Assembly: GCA_023390115.1 (NCBI GenBank)
Contig: JAEWDM010000040.1
Coordinates: forward strand, 407,996-471,995
Length of the DNA: 64,000 nt
Reading direction: 5' to 3'
Source of the DNA: Bacillota bacterium
GTDB lineage: Bacteria; Bacillota; Clostridia; Acetivibrionales; DSM-27016
Shown here: positions 36,135 to 45,133 of the stretch, piece after piece
Numbering within the stretch: position 1 is the stretch's first letter
Layout of the letters: the number at the start of each line of letters is the position of its first letter
The notes under the pieces: model-generated
Database searches by the model: none
Seen by the model: only the letters and a program-made list of their open reading frames with translations
What the model was told of the DNA's origin: nothing
Program-made: the position numbers and the translations under genes

Positions 36135-36908
36135 GTGGAATATAAAAAATTTACGGGAAGCTTTGCGGTTGAGGGGAAATGCGCTCTTGTAACAGGTGCG
36201 GCCAGCGGTATAGGAAAGGCTGCGGCCAGGCTTTTTGCCGGAAACGGCTCAAGGCTTGTTATGGTCGATATTTCTCCGGAGGTGGAAAAAGCCGCAAACG
36301 AGCTTCGCAGCGGATACGGAGCGGAGGTGCTGGCTGTAGTTTGCGATCTCACGGCCCCCGGGGAGATTGACAAATTAATTGGCAGGGCATTAAAAGAGTT
36401 CGGCAGAATAGACATTCTGGTAAATGTTGCGGGGATATGCATTCTTTCTCCGGCGGAGGATTTGCCTGAGCAGGTATGGGACAGGATCATGGATCTCAAC
36501 CTCAAATATACCTTCCGGCTCTGCCAGGCGGCAGGAAAATCAATGATTGAAAGCGGGGGGGGAAGAATCGTAAACGTGGCCTCTCAGGGGGGAGTTATTG
36601 CTACGGATAAGCATACGGCTTATTCAGTAAGCAAGGCGGGTCTTATTCATATGACAAAATCTATTGCGCTTGAATGGGCAAAATACAATATTAATGTTAA
36701 TGCCGTCTCTCCCACGGTAGTGCTTACAGAGCTCGGAGAGAGGCTGTGGCAGGGAGAAGAGGCGGAGCTTATGAAAAAGAAAATTCCATGCGGCAGATTT
36801 TTATATCCGGATGAGGTCGCGGCAGTTATCCTGTTTTTATCCTGTGATGCTTCCAATATGATTACAGGTGAGAATATAATGCTGGACGGGGGATATACCA
36901 TACAATAA
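36135..36908 (+). CDS. short-chain dehydrogenase/reductase, polyol dehydrogenase-like
   Basis: ~257-residue classical SDR. Cofactor motif ALVTGAASGIGKAAA, acidic VDIS (NAD preference), NVAGI, catalytic Ser/Tyr/Lys in NVASQGG and YSVSKAG. NAVSPTVVLTELG and MLDGGYTIQ recall galactitol/D-threitol/D-arabinitol dehydrogenases. I prefer GTG 36135 (VEYKKFTG) because GGAGGAG is 6 nt upstream; ATG 36108 would add nine residues. Likely oxidises a polyol or reduces a ketose within the pathway. Confidence 0.88.
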   Translation: MEYKKFTGSFAVEGKCALVTGAASGIGKAAARLFAGNGSRLVMVDISPEVEKAANELRSGYGAEVLAVVCDLTAPGEIDKLIGRALKEFGRIDILVNVAGICILSPAEDLPEQVWDRIMDLNLKYTFRLCQAAGKSMIESGGGRIVNVASQGGVIATDKHTAYSVSKAGLIHMTKSIALEWAKYNINVNAVSPTVVLTELGERLWQGEEAELMKKKIPCGRFLYPDEVAAVILFLSCDASNMITGENIMLDGGYTIQ

Positions 36909-36931
36909 CGAAACAGAAAGAGAGGCTTGCA

Positions 36932-37741
36932 ATGATGGATTACAAGAAAAAAGCAACAGAAATAAGAATTAACGTTTTAAAAATGATCCATGCGGCAAAA
37001 TCGGGGCATCCCGGCAGTTCTATGTCTGTTGTGGAAATTCTTATGGCTCTGTACTACGGAAGGGTAATGCATGTCGATCCCGGGAATCCGCGGTGGGATG
37101 GCAGGGACAGGCTTGTTCTGAGCAAAGGGCATGCCAGCCCTTCCCTTTATTATGTGCTGGCGGATATGGGTTTTTTCAGTAAGGATGATCTTATGAGCCT
37201 TCGCAGGCTTCACAGCCATCTTCAGGGGCACTGCGACGTATGCAGAACTCCCGGAGTGGACATGACCTCCGGATCTCTGGGACAGGGGGCGGCTATTGCC
37301 GCGGGCATGGCGCTGGCGGCAAAGCAGCAGGGAAGGAGCTATAAGGTTTATTCTATTATAGGGGACGGCGAGGCTCAGGAGGGCATAATATGGGAAATGG
37401 CTATGTCCTGCGCGCATTATAAGCTGGATAATTATACTCTGATTTTGGACAACAACGGCTTTCAGATTGACGGAAGCAATGACAGCGTAATGTCTCTCGG
37501 GGATATTAAAGCAAAGTTTGAAAGCTTCGGATTTAATGTTATTAAGGTTGACGGACATGATGTTGAAGCACTTATAAATGCTCTTAACGCACCTGCCTGC
37601 GGTAAGCCCAAATGCATTATCGCCAAAACCGTAAAGGGCAGAGGTGTTTCTTTCATGGAAAATAACCCCAAATGGCATGGCAAGCTGATTGATGATGAAA
37701 GCATGGCTAAGGCAATGGCGGAACTGGAGGCGGTTTTATAA
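36932..37741 (+). CDS. transketolase, N-terminal (TPP-binding) subunit
   Basis: 269 residues, half-length transketolase. Contains HAAKSGHPGSSMSVVEIL, LSKGHASPSLYYVLA, GSLGQGAAIAAGMALA and the TPP motif IGDGEAQEGIIWE...LDNN. Split transketolases are common in Firmicutes and in specialised pathways (apulose-4-phosphate, sulfoquinovose transketolases). The stop overlaps the start of the C-terminal subunit by one base. Confidence 0.94.
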   Translation: MMDYKKKATEIRINVLKMIHAAKSGHPGSSMSVVEILMALYYGRVMHVDPGNPRWDGRDRLVLSKGHASPSLYYVLADMGFFSKDDLMSLRRLHSHLQGHCDVCRTPGVDMTSGSLGQGAAIAAGMALAAKQQGRSYKVYSIIGDGEAQEGIIWEMAMSCAHYKLDNYTLILDNNGFQIDGSNDSVMSLGDIKAKFESFGFNVIKVDGHDVEALINALNAPACGKPKCIIAKTVKGRGVSFMENNPKWHGKLIDDESMAKAMAELEAVL

Positions 37742-38670
37742 TGGATAAAAAATCTATGAGGATAGGCTTTGGGAAGGCCTTGGTTGAGTTGGGGGAAAGC
37801 ATGCCGAACCTTATGGTCCTGGATTCGGATTTAAAGGGGACTACCATGACCGGCATGTATGAGCAGGCATACCCGGACAGGTTTTTTGATTTCGGTATTG
37901 CGGAATGTAACATGGTAGCCCAGGCGGCGGGAATGGCACACTGCGGGGCGGTGGTTTTTGCAAGCACCTTCGCGGTTTTTGGAGCGGGGAAGGCATATGA
38001 AATTATGCGTAACGCCGTTTGCCATACCGATGCGAATGTAAAGCTGGTATGCTCCCACGCGGGCGTTACGGTGGGAGAGGACGGAGGCAGCCATCAGATG
38101 CTTGAGGATGTTTCTCTTATGCGCTCTCTTCCTAATATTACCGTTATTGTGCCATGCGACCATATTGAAATGTATAAGGCAACAAAGGCTATAGCCGGTA
38201 TACACGGCCCTGCTTATATGAGGACTGTCCGCCCTCCTGTGGAAGCCTGTACTGACGAGGATACTCCGTTTAAAATAGGAAAAGCCAATATAATGAGAGA
38301 GGGAAGCGATCTCTGCATTATTGCCTGCGGAGACATGGTAGTACCCGCGCTTGAGGCGCATGCCCTGCTAAAGGAGCAGGGTGTGAGTGCGGCTGTTGTC
38401 AATATGCATACTATTAAGCCCATTGACAGGGGCTGCATCAAATACATGGCCGAAAAATGCGGCAGGATAATTACCGTTGAAAATCATTCTGTGATCGGAG
38501 GGCTGGCATCCGCCGTCTCCGAGGTGCTGGCCGAGGAAGGCCTGACGGTAAGGCTTGGAAAGATTGGAATAAAGGATGTGTTCGGACAGTCGGGCAGCGC
38601 GGCCGACTTGCAGAAGGAATACGGTCTTACGGCAGGGCATATAGTGAATGCCTATAATTATATGAAATAA
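37741..38670 (+). CDS. transketolase, C-terminal subunit
   Basis: 309 residues containing the pyrimidine-binding and C-terminal domains: RIGFGKALVEL, DFGIAECNMVAQAAGMA with the catalytic Glu, FAVFGAGKAYEIMRN, THAGVTVGEDG-like SHAGVTVGEDGGSHQ, and VVNMHTIKPID. It pairs with the preceding gene to make an active enzyme transferring two-carbon units between sugar phosphates. The last gene but one of the plus-strand operon. Confidence 0.94.
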   Translation: MDKKSMRIGFGKALVELGESMPNLMVLDSDLKGTTMTGMYEQAYPDRFFDFGIAECNMVAQAAGMAHCGAVVFASTFAVFGAGKAYEIMRNAVCHTDANVKLVCSHAGVTVGEDGGSHQMLEDVSLMRSLPNITVIVPCDHIEMYKATKAIAGIHGPAYMRTVRPPVEACTDEDTPFKIGKANIMREGSDLCIIACGDMVVPALEAHALLKEQGVSAAVVNMHTIKPIDRGCIKYMAEKCGRIITVENHSVIGGLASAVSEVLAEEGLTVRLGKIGIKDVFGQSGSAADLQKEYGLTAGHIVNAYNYMK

Positions 38671-38690
38671 GGATATGTGAGGTGGAGATA

Positions 38691-39875
38691 ATGGAAAGCT
38701 TTTCTTATTACAACCCGGTAGAGGTTGTCTTTGGGAATGGGGTAAGGAACGAAATCGGGGAAAAGCTGAAGGGAAAGTATAATAACATTCTTCTTGTATG
38801 CAGCAAAGGGCCCTTTCGTGAAAACGGGCTGTACGATCAAATAAAGGACAATATTGAGGAAGCCGGTATGAAGGTATTCGGAATGAGCGACATTGACTCT
38901 AATCCCAGGCTGTCAAGTGTGCGTGAAGGCGCACAGGTATGCAAGGAGAACAAGGTGGACTGTGTTATAGCATTAGGAAGCGGCTCCGCCATGGACTGCA
39001 CTAAGGCTATAGCCGCGGCTGCGAAAACCGGTAAGGATCCCTATCACTTTTTTTGGGGGGAAAGAGTAGAGGTTAAGGAGTCCCTTGACATGATAATGAT
39101 ACCTACGCTTGCGGCCACAGGGACAGAGCTTAATCATTTCTCGGTTATTGTAAATGACGACACTAAGGAAAAATACTTTTTTAACTCCCAGTATGCCAAA
39201 ATAGCCGTTATGGATCCGGAAATTACTGCTACAGCACCTATAAAGCTGACTGTATGGGGAGCTATGGATATCTTGAGCCATACCTTCGAGTATTACTTTA
39301 ACGGAAATATGAGATCAGAGTTCCAGAACAGGTTTTCTGAGGGAATTATACTTTCTGCCATGCATACTGTAGAGGCCTTGGTTAAGGATCCTCTTGACCT
39401 CTGTGCCAGAGGTGAATTGATGTGGTGTGCCGCCATTACATGGGGAACGGGGCTTACGATGATTGGACGCGGGGATGCGGACATGGCCTGCCATGGAATA
39501 GAGGAAAGCTTCAGCGGGTATTTTGATACTCATCATGGAGCCTGCCTGGGAGTTCTTACTCCCCGGTGGATGGAGCTGGCATGTGCCGGGAGGCCGGATG
39601 TCTTCGCAAGATTTGCAAGAAATGTGCTTGGGGTTAGTGACACTGATGATATAACTGCCGCCCGCGAGGGTGTTAAACTCTATAAAAAGTGGCTGAAAAG
39701 CGTAGGTGCCCCCAACACTTACTTTGATATAGGAAAGCGCGAGTTTAACGACGAGCAGCTAAGGCACGTCGCGAAAACCGCCTGCAGGATATACGGAGGA
39801 GGAGTGGGCAGGCTTAAAAGATTTAATGAGGATGAGGTGCTTGAGCTTCTTAAAGCGGGAAGAGAGGCTTATTAG
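38691..39875 (+). CDS. iron-containing alcohol dehydrogenase (BDH/YqhD-like)
   Basis: 394 residues from ATG 38691 (AGGTGGAG upstream; the ORF opens at GTG 38682). YYNPVEVVFGNG at the start is typical of butanol-dehydrogenase-like ADHs. NAD site VIALGSGSAMDCTKAIA; PTLAATGTELNHFSVI; metal ligands within AMDILSHTFEYYF, MACHGIEESFSG and THHGACLGVLTP. It is distinct from the 31537 ADH (different subfamily). Probable role: NAD(P)H-dependent reduction of an aldehyde product. Confidence 0.9.
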   Translation: MESFSYYNPVEVVFGNGVRNEIGEKLKGKYNNILLVCSKGPFRENGLYDQIKDNIEEAGMKVFGMSDIDSNPRLSSVREGAQVCKENKVDCVIALGSGSAMDCTKAIAAAAKTGKDPYHFFWGERVEVKESLDMIMIPTLAATGTELNHFSVIVNDDTKEKYFFNSQYAKIAVMDPEITATAPIKLTVWGAMDILSHTFEYYFNGNMRSEFQNRFSEGIILSAMHTVEALVKDPLDLCARGELMWCAAITWGTGLTMIGRGDADMACHGIEESFSGYFDTHHGACLGVLTPRWMELACAGRPDVFARFARNVLGVSDTDDITAAREGVKLYKKWLKSVGAPNTYFDIGKREFNDEQLRHVAKTACRIYGGGVGRLKRFNEDEVLELLKAGREAY

Positions 39876-39891
39876 TTCTGTTTTTGACTTC

Positions 39892-39930
39892 AAAAAGGAG
39901 GGAGCTTTTGCAAACAGCTTCCTCCTTTTT
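39892..39930. terminator. bidirectional Rho-independent terminator
   Basis: AAAAAGGAGGGAGCT / AGCTTCCTCCTTTTT with loop TTTGCAAAC. The A-run on one arm and T-run on the other make it work for both the plus-strand catabolic operon and the convergent minus-strand regulator gene. Confidence 0.9.
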
Positions 39931-39940
39931 AGCCTGTAAA

Positions 39941-40921
39941 TCATATACCCATTGAGTCCGCCAGCTTAAGCACTCTCTCTGCGGTAAACTTATCGGTAAT
40001 CAGCATATGCAGGTATTTCCCGTTCAACGCTCCTAAGATGGATTTAACCTTATAGGCTCCTCCTCCTATGCCAATTACCTTTTTATGCCTGTGAAGGCTG
40101 GAAATATCAATAGATACTATCCTATGCCGGACAGAGGTGTCGCATACGCGTCCGTAAATATCAAAAAAGTTTGCGCAAATATCTCCCACCGCTTCATGCT
40201 CCTGCATTTCCTTTATAATTTCAGCTCCGTAATGGTAATGCTCATGGCGGCTGGTTGCAATATCAGGGGTTTCTCCTATTCCCGCAAGCGTAATATCGCA
40301 GTCTGCCGATCTTTTAATAATGCTGGCTATATGAGGCTCCTGCTTTATGGCCTCACAAAGCTCCCTGGTTCTGCATATGAAGGGGGCGTTAATTATATAT
40401 CCCACCCCTGAGACCTTTTTAAGAAGCCGCTCTGCGATTATATTCGGCTGGATCCGGGATTCGGAGGTGCCTGCTCCTCCCAGAAGGGTATAGACCTCGA
40501 TCCCGGAAATAGAGTGATTTTCCGTAAGACTGTCGACTGTCATTTCCAGAGTACGTCCCCATGATATCCCCAGCTTCATTCCGCTGCGAAGAATATGATC
40601 GAGATATTTTGCCCCTGCGGAGGCCAGATTCTGGGTGATAATGCTTCTGCTTTCCTCATAACAGTCCACCACCTTTACATCCAAAAGGCCAAACCGGCTT
40701 TTTATCTGGTCCTCCAGCTCAAGAAGCTGATGAAGGTTCTTTTTATCAACAATCTCTATCTTGACCATACCCTCATCCCTGGCTTCCTTAAGAAGCTTGC
40801 CGAGTGTAATACGTGATATGTCCAGAATTTTGGCGATTTCTATTTGGGTATAATTTTTTTCGTAGTAATAATAAAGGGCCTTTAACTTCATATAATACCG
40901 CTGTTCGGAATCTATCGACAT
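39941..40921 (-). CDS. SorC/DeoR-type sugar-phosphate-responsive transcriptional regulator
   Basis: 326 residues. N-terminal helix-turn-helix (NYTQIEIAKILDISRITLGKLLKEARDEG) and a C-terminal SorC sugar-binding domain resembling sugar-phosphate isomerases (GISWGRTLEMTVDSL, LLGGAGTSESRIQPN, GIGETPD, IGIGGGAYKVKSILGAL). The start at 40921 is the first methionine. SorC proteins repress or activate sugar operons in response to phosphorylated sugars. Its position convergent to the operon suggests it senses an intermediate of this pathway. Confidence 0.92.
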   Translation of the reverse strand: MSIDSEQRYYMKLKALYYYYEKNYTQIEIAKILDISRITLGKLLKEARDEGMVKIEIVDKKNLHQLLELEDQIKSRFGLLDVKVVDCYEESRSIITQNLASAGAKYLDHILRSGMKLGISWGRTLEMTVDSLTENHSISGIEVYTLLGGAGTSESRIQPNIIAERLLKKVSGVGYIINAPFICRTRELCEAIKQEPHIASIIKRSADCDITLAGIGETPDIATSRHEHYHYGAEIIKEMQEHEAVGDICANFFDIYGRVCDTSVRHRIVSIDISSLHRHKKVIGIGGGAYKVKSILGALNGKYLHMLITDKFTAERVLKLADSMGI

Positions 40922-40960
40922 GACTGCTATTCAACCTCTTTTCCGTCACCCGTTAAAAAC

Positions 40961-41030
40961 AGCCTTACTTAAGCAAGCCTTAGTTTTTATAATGCACAGG
41001 CTAGAAAATCTGATTTTACAGGAAGGCTTG
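40961..41030. promoter_or_regulatory. candidate operator region upstream of the SorC regulator
   Basis: A 20-bp imperfect palindrome centred on CTTAAG (40961-40980, 16 of 20 positions symmetric) overlaps one arm of a wider inverted repeat CAAGCCTT (40974-40981) / AAGGCTTG (41023-41030). The location upstream of the regulator start fits autoregulation. It is a weak call. Confidence 0.35.
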
Positions 41031-41141
41031 ATTTACGGATGCAAACCTGTTATACGTTAGTTAATAAACTATGGTAAGGATACCATGTAAAATTAATGCT
41101 GTCAATGGGCCAATAAACATCGGGAAAAGGCTGTGCGCAAA

Positions 41142-42875
41142 TTATTTTAATAAAGGCACAATAACCGTAACTGTCGTGCCATTTTCAGGAGAGGACTCTA
41201 TATCAAGCCCGTATTCATTGCCGTAAAACAGCTTTATTCTTTGTAAGGTGTTATATAAGCCTATGGAATTCATGGACATTCTGTCTTTTTCCTGATTGCC
41301 TGATAATATGGAACTAATCTTTTCAGGGGGAATGCCAACGCCATTGTCATGTATTTTGCATATCAGCCGTCCTTGGGCCTGAGAACAGCTTATATCAATA
41401 TATCCATGGCATGGAAGGGCTTTTAAGCCATGAAGAATCGAATTTTCTATAATGGGCTGGAGCAGGAGCTTTAATATGCGGCAGTCTAAAAGCTCTTCAT
41501 CCTCCAGCTTTGTTGCCAGAGAGATTGTTTGCGAATGGTGCAGCTGCATAACCTTAAGATAATCCTTTATGCAGTCCAGCTCCTGCCTTAGCGTTATTTC
41601 GTCGCCTTTTATACGCATATTGGCCTCAAGCAGCCTTCCAAAGGAAGAAATATTATCGGCTACGGCCCTGTCCTCATTCATGAGGGCAAGCCATTTTATA
41701 TTGTTAAGGGCATTAAACAGGAAGTGAGGGTTAATCTGCGATTGAAGCACCATATATTTTATTTTTTCCTTTTCATTTTCCTGCTCCATTATTTTCTGCC
41801 TTTGCTCGGCATCATTCTTAATTAGAATCTCAAGATTCCTGACCATCTTATTAAAGCTTTCTCCCAGTACGGACAATTCATCATGAGAGCGGGATTTGAA
41901 GGAAACGTCGAAGTTTCCTATTTCAATCTGAGCCATTAGGGCTCTGAGATGCGATATCGGCTTTAAGAAAGTGGAGACTACAATAAAGGTAATCAAAACA
42001 AAAAACAGAGAGAGAAAAATATCTGCCATAATAATTTTCATATATATTTTATTGATTTCTTCATACACGATTGTTTTAGGCATAATTGAGGTTAAAACTA
42101 ATTTGTTTTTTAAAATATGTGTGTTGATAAGGTGGTCGGGAGATTTATCCAGGACCTCTGAAATATTGCGGGATATGTCGTTCTTATCCTTTGCCAGATA
42201 AATCGAGCCCTTGCTGTCGGAAAGAAAAATGCTGCCCTCCTTATACTGCATAAAATTTTGAATCAGCTTATAAAGCTTATCCTCATCGATTATTGATATG
42301 ACCTGTCCGAGTATCTGATTATTATAATTTTTAACGGTTTTACAGATGCACAAAACATTTTTTTTACTGTCTCCGCCAAGGGCGTCCATGGTTGTGGAAA
42401 TCCAGGTAAAGATATTGCCGTTCAGGTTTATTTGCTCCACCCACTCCTTGGCCTCTGTTGATGAAAGCTTGGAAGGATCGCTTATAAAATAGGTGCTGTA
42501 AAGGTTGCTGTTGGCATCAAGAATAATAAAATCAACCTCAAAATAAAAAATATAGCTTTTTACAAGGCTCATTTTATTTACAAGCAGGCTTCTTGCTTTT
42601 ATTTCGCTTTTATAATCCGTGCCTGCGGTCAGAAGAGAATTATGAACCTCGGGGTCATTGCTTACTACGTTCATTGCCAGACTCACTTCGTTCATAATAG
42701 TTTGTATTTCCCTGTCGATATTGGACACAGAATTTTCAAAGGACTCATTTATACTGGTCACAATAATATTACGCAAGTAAAATTGAAAAAAAGAATTTAT
42801 AAGCACAACAGGAAGCAGAACAAATAATATAAGACAGAAGCAAATTTTTTTCTGCAGCATGCCTTTAAAATACAT
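41142..42875 (-). CDS. YesM-type sensor histidine kinase
   Basis: 577 residues. N-terminal membrane segment (FCLILFVLLPVVLINSFFQFYL), a ~250-residue extracytoplasmic sensor region, a second membrane segment (MADIFLSLFFVLITFIVVSTF), HAMP (PISHLRALMAQIEIGNFDVSF), then a HisKA_7TM/His_kinase region with the phospho-acceptor in QINPHFLFNALNNIKWLA and an ATPase domain (LLQPIIENSILHGL, HDNGVGIPPEK). YesM kinases pair with YesN regulators; the two YesN paralogues at 15184 and 28325 lack adjacent kinases, so this is the likely partner of both. Confidence 0.93.
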   Translation of the reverse strand: MYFKGMLQKKICFCLILFVLLPVVLINSFFQFYLRNIIVTSINESFENSVSNIDREIQTIMNEVSLAMNVVSNDPEVHNSLLTAGTDYKSEIKARSLLVNKMSLVKSYIFYFEVDFIILDANSNLYSTYFISDPSKLSSTEAKEWVEQINLNGNIFTWISTTMDALGGDSKKNVLCICKTVKNYNNQILGQVISIIDEDKLYKLIQNFMQYKEGSIFLSDSKGSIYLAKDKNDISRNISEVLDKSPDHLINTHILKNKLVLTSIMPKTIVYEEINKIYMKIIMADIFLSLFFVLITFIVVSTFLKPISHLRALMAQIEIGNFDVSFKSRSHDELSVLGESFNKMVRNLEILIKNDAEQRQKIMEQENEKEKIKYMVLQSQINPHFLFNALNNIKWLALMNEDRAVADNISSFGRLLEANMRIKGDEITLRQELDCIKDYLKVMQLHHSQTISLATKLEDEELLDCRILKLLLQPIIENSILHGLKALPCHGYIDISCSQAQGRLICKIHDNGVGIPPEKISSILSGNQEKDRMSMNSIGLYNTLQRIKLFYGNEYGLDIESSPENGTTVTVIVPLLK

Positions 42876-43020
42876 AGCGACATCCTCCGCCTTTATAGTA
42901 TAGAAAAGCCTGTAAAATTACATTATAGTCCCCTACATATAAAAGCATATCACAATTTGAGAGGATTTATAACATCTGAGGCTTATAAAGTGAAAGGAAT
43001 TACAATTATTCATATAATAT

Positions 43021-43125
43021 TTCATATTTTCATATAAATTTTTTCAGACCGCGGCAAATTCATATTAAATTATATATTTTTGATACTCAGGGCTATTGTG
43101 ATAAGGATACTTCTATGAAAAAATA
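43021..43125 (+). promoter_or_regulatory. shared upstream regulatory element, copy B
   Basis: Aligns with 16885-16988 over its whole length: TTTTC.TATAAATTTT, AAAT.CATATTAAA.TATAT.TTTTTGATA, TTGTG..A.GAT and TATGAAAAAATA are shared. It lies ~100 nt upstream of the D-2-hydroxyacid dehydrogenase and divergent from the kinase gene, so this gene and the 17034 importer are probably co-regulated. The 346-nt intergenic region holds nothing else I can identify. Confidence 0.6.
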
Positions 43126-43221
43126 ATATTTAAGAGGTTTGTTTGGATGGGCTGGTATTAAGCCTTTATATTATAATAATTTATTATAGAAAAGCTTTCG
43201 ATTAAAGAAATGGAGGCAAAT

Positions 43222-44190
43222 ATGAAAATTGTCATACTGGACGGTTTTACACTTAATCCCGGGGATTTGAGCTGGGATGGTTTTAAAGAGATGGGAGAAG
43301 TAACATATTATGACAGGACTCCCGGTGATCAGGAGGAAATTATCAAAAGGGCAAAAGGTCATGATGTACTGATTACAAACAAAACTCCTTTGAGAGCCGG
43401 AACACTGGCACAGTTGCCTGACTGCAAATATATAGGAGTGCTCGCCACCGGATATGATGTCGTGGATTATGACTACGCAAGGCAGCATGGCATTCCGGTA
43501 ACAAATACGCCCTCTTACGGAACCACCGCGGTTTCCCAGATGGTATTCGCACTCTTGCTGGAAATGACAAACCATGTACAGCACCATGCGGACACGGTGA
43601 AGGAAGGCCGGTGGGCGGGCCAGAGCGATTTTTGCTATTGGGACTATCCTATGGTGGAGCTTTATGGAAAAACACTTGGCTTGATAGGCTTTGGACGTAT
43701 AGGTCGTGCTACTGCCAAAATCGGCGAGGCGATGGGCATGAAAATTATTGCCTATGATAAAATTAAATCGGATGTTTCTGAATTTAAGGATTTTAAATGG
43801 GAGGATGAGGCTGAAACGGTGTTTGAGGCGGCAGATGTGATATCCCTGCACTGTCCGCTGTTCCCGGAAACAAAGGGAATTGTAAATAAGGATACTCTGT
43901 CCAGAATGAAGAAGACTGCATTTCTGGTCAATACATCCAGAGGTCCCCTGGTTGTTGAGCAGGATCTGGCGGATGCTCTTAACAACGGAAAAATTGCCGG
44001 TGCTGCGGTAGATGTTGTCTGTAAGGAGCCGCCGAGCATGGATAATCCTCTTTTTACCGCCAGAAACTGTATTGTAACTCCTCATATCTCCTGGGCAACC
44101 AGAGAGGCGCGTTTCAGGCTTATGCAGATTGCCGTTGATAATCTTAAGGCGTATGTTGACGGAAAGCCTGTAAACGTTGTTAATAAATGA
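43222..44190 (+). CDS. D-isomer 2-hydroxyacid dehydrogenase (glycerate dehydrogenase-like)
   Basis: 322 residues from ATG 43222 (GGAGG 6 nt upstream; the ORF opens at 43210). NAD motif LGLIGFGRIGRATA; catalytic Arg in VNTSRGPLVVE; Glu in ...DVVCKEPP; His in TPHISWATREAR. The order and the A-T-G-Y-D-V-V-D segment fit the glycerate/hydroxypyruvate reductase branch. Shares its promoter element with the importer operon, so it may reduce a hydroxypyruvate-like or 2-oxo-acid intermediate of the pathway. Confidence 0.92.
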   Translation: MKIVILDGFTLNPGDLSWDGFKEMGEVTYYDRTPGDQEEIIKRAKGHDVLITNKTPLRAGTLAQLPDCKYIGVLATGYDVVDYDYARQHGIPVTNTPSYGTTAVSQMVFALLLEMTNHVQHHADTVKEGRWAGQSDFCYWDYPMVELYGKTLGLIGFGRIGRATAKIGEAMGMKIIAYDKIKSDVSEFKDFKWEDEAETVFEAADVISLHCPLFPETKGIVNKDTLSRMKKTAFLVNTSRGPLVVEQDLADALNNGKIAGAAVDVVCKEPPSMDNPLFTARNCIVTPHISWATREARFRLMQIAVDNLKAYVDGKPVNVVNK

Positions 44191-44300
44191 TGTGATGCGC
44201 TTAAAAACAGCATTATTTCCGCATAGTCAAAATTGATAGCTGGAGAGGTTTCCCGGACATTGATTTCGCGGCTACTTATTGGAAAGGGCGGGGCCGTTAT

Positions 44301-45122
44301 ATGAAATATAAGCTGCTGGCAGTGGATATGGATGGAACTCTTGTAAACAGTAGCCATATAATTACTGAAAACACTAAAGATACACTCAGGAGAGCCGCTG
44401 AAAAAGGAGTGACGGTTATTATTTCGACGGGGAGGCTTTACTGTACGCCTGCGGAATATATAAAGGAGCTGGGTATAAGCGCACCTGTAATATGCTGCAA
44501 CGGAGCTTATATATATGACAGCTCTAAAGATAATATAATGTTCAGAAATCAAATTAAAGCGGAGGACTGTGAAACAATTATCCATATATGCAGAAGCAAT
44601 AATATTTATTATTATTTTTATTCAGATGAAGAAATAATAGGTGAAAGGAATTTCGCGGAAGCCTGTTATCATTCGGAGCTTACCGGAGCTCTTCCGACAG
44701 AGGAAAGCTCCAGGATAGTCCTTGTGGATGACTGCATCAGCATGGTAAGGAACAATGGAAAAAATGTTTATAAGTTTGTGCTGTGGGCCGGGGATGAGGC
44801 CGCAGCTTCGGCCGTTGTGAGAAGGGCGGCCGGGCTATGCCCCGTTTCGTTCTATAAATCCAGCAGAGATTTGATTGAGATTGTCAGAGATGGAGTATGC
44901 AAGGGGAAAAGCCTGGAAATGCTTGCCGGGCTGATGAATATAAAAAAAGAAGAAGTAATTGCCATAGGTGATGGAGAAAATGATGTAAGTATGCTAAGAT
45001 TTGCCGGTATGGGTGTAGCAATGGGAAATGCATGCGATTCTGCAAAGGCGGCCGCGGATTACATAACAAAAGGTTGCGACGAAGACGGCGCCGCTTATGC
45101 AATAAATAAATTTATTCTTTGA
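44301..45122 (+). CDS. Cof-type HAD-superfamily phosphatase
   Basis: 273 residues. HAD motif I AVDMDGTLVNS, motif II VIISTGR, motif III Lys in GVCKGKSLEML, motif IV AIGDGENDVSML, with a C2B-type cap between. These dephosphorylate sugar phosphates, flavin mononucleotide or pyridoxal phosphate. ATG 44301 is 111 nt downstream of the dehydrogenase with GGAAAGGGCGG upstream. Could clear phosphosugar intermediates, but similar genes are ubiquitous. Confidence 0.92.
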   Translation: MKYKLLAVDMDGTLVNSSHIITENTKDTLRRAAEKGVTVIISTGRLYCTPAEYIKELGISAPVICCNGAYIYDSSKDNIMFRNQIKAEDCETIIHICRSNNIYYYFYSDEEIIGERNFAEACYHSELTGALPTEESSRIVLVDDCISMVRNNGKNVYKFVLWAGDEAAASAVVRRAAGLCPVSFYKSSRDLIEIVRDGVCKGKSLEMLAGLMNIKKEEVIAIGDGENDVSMLRFAGMGVAMGNACDSAKAAADYITKGCDEDGAAYAINKFIL

Positions 45123-45133
45123 AGCCCAGGCAG

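Noticed and set aside
17034..39875. Bacterial microcompartment locus
   Set aside because: No BMC-domain or pentameric vertex protein is encoded in the window despite the glycyl radical enzyme and alcohol dehydrogenases.
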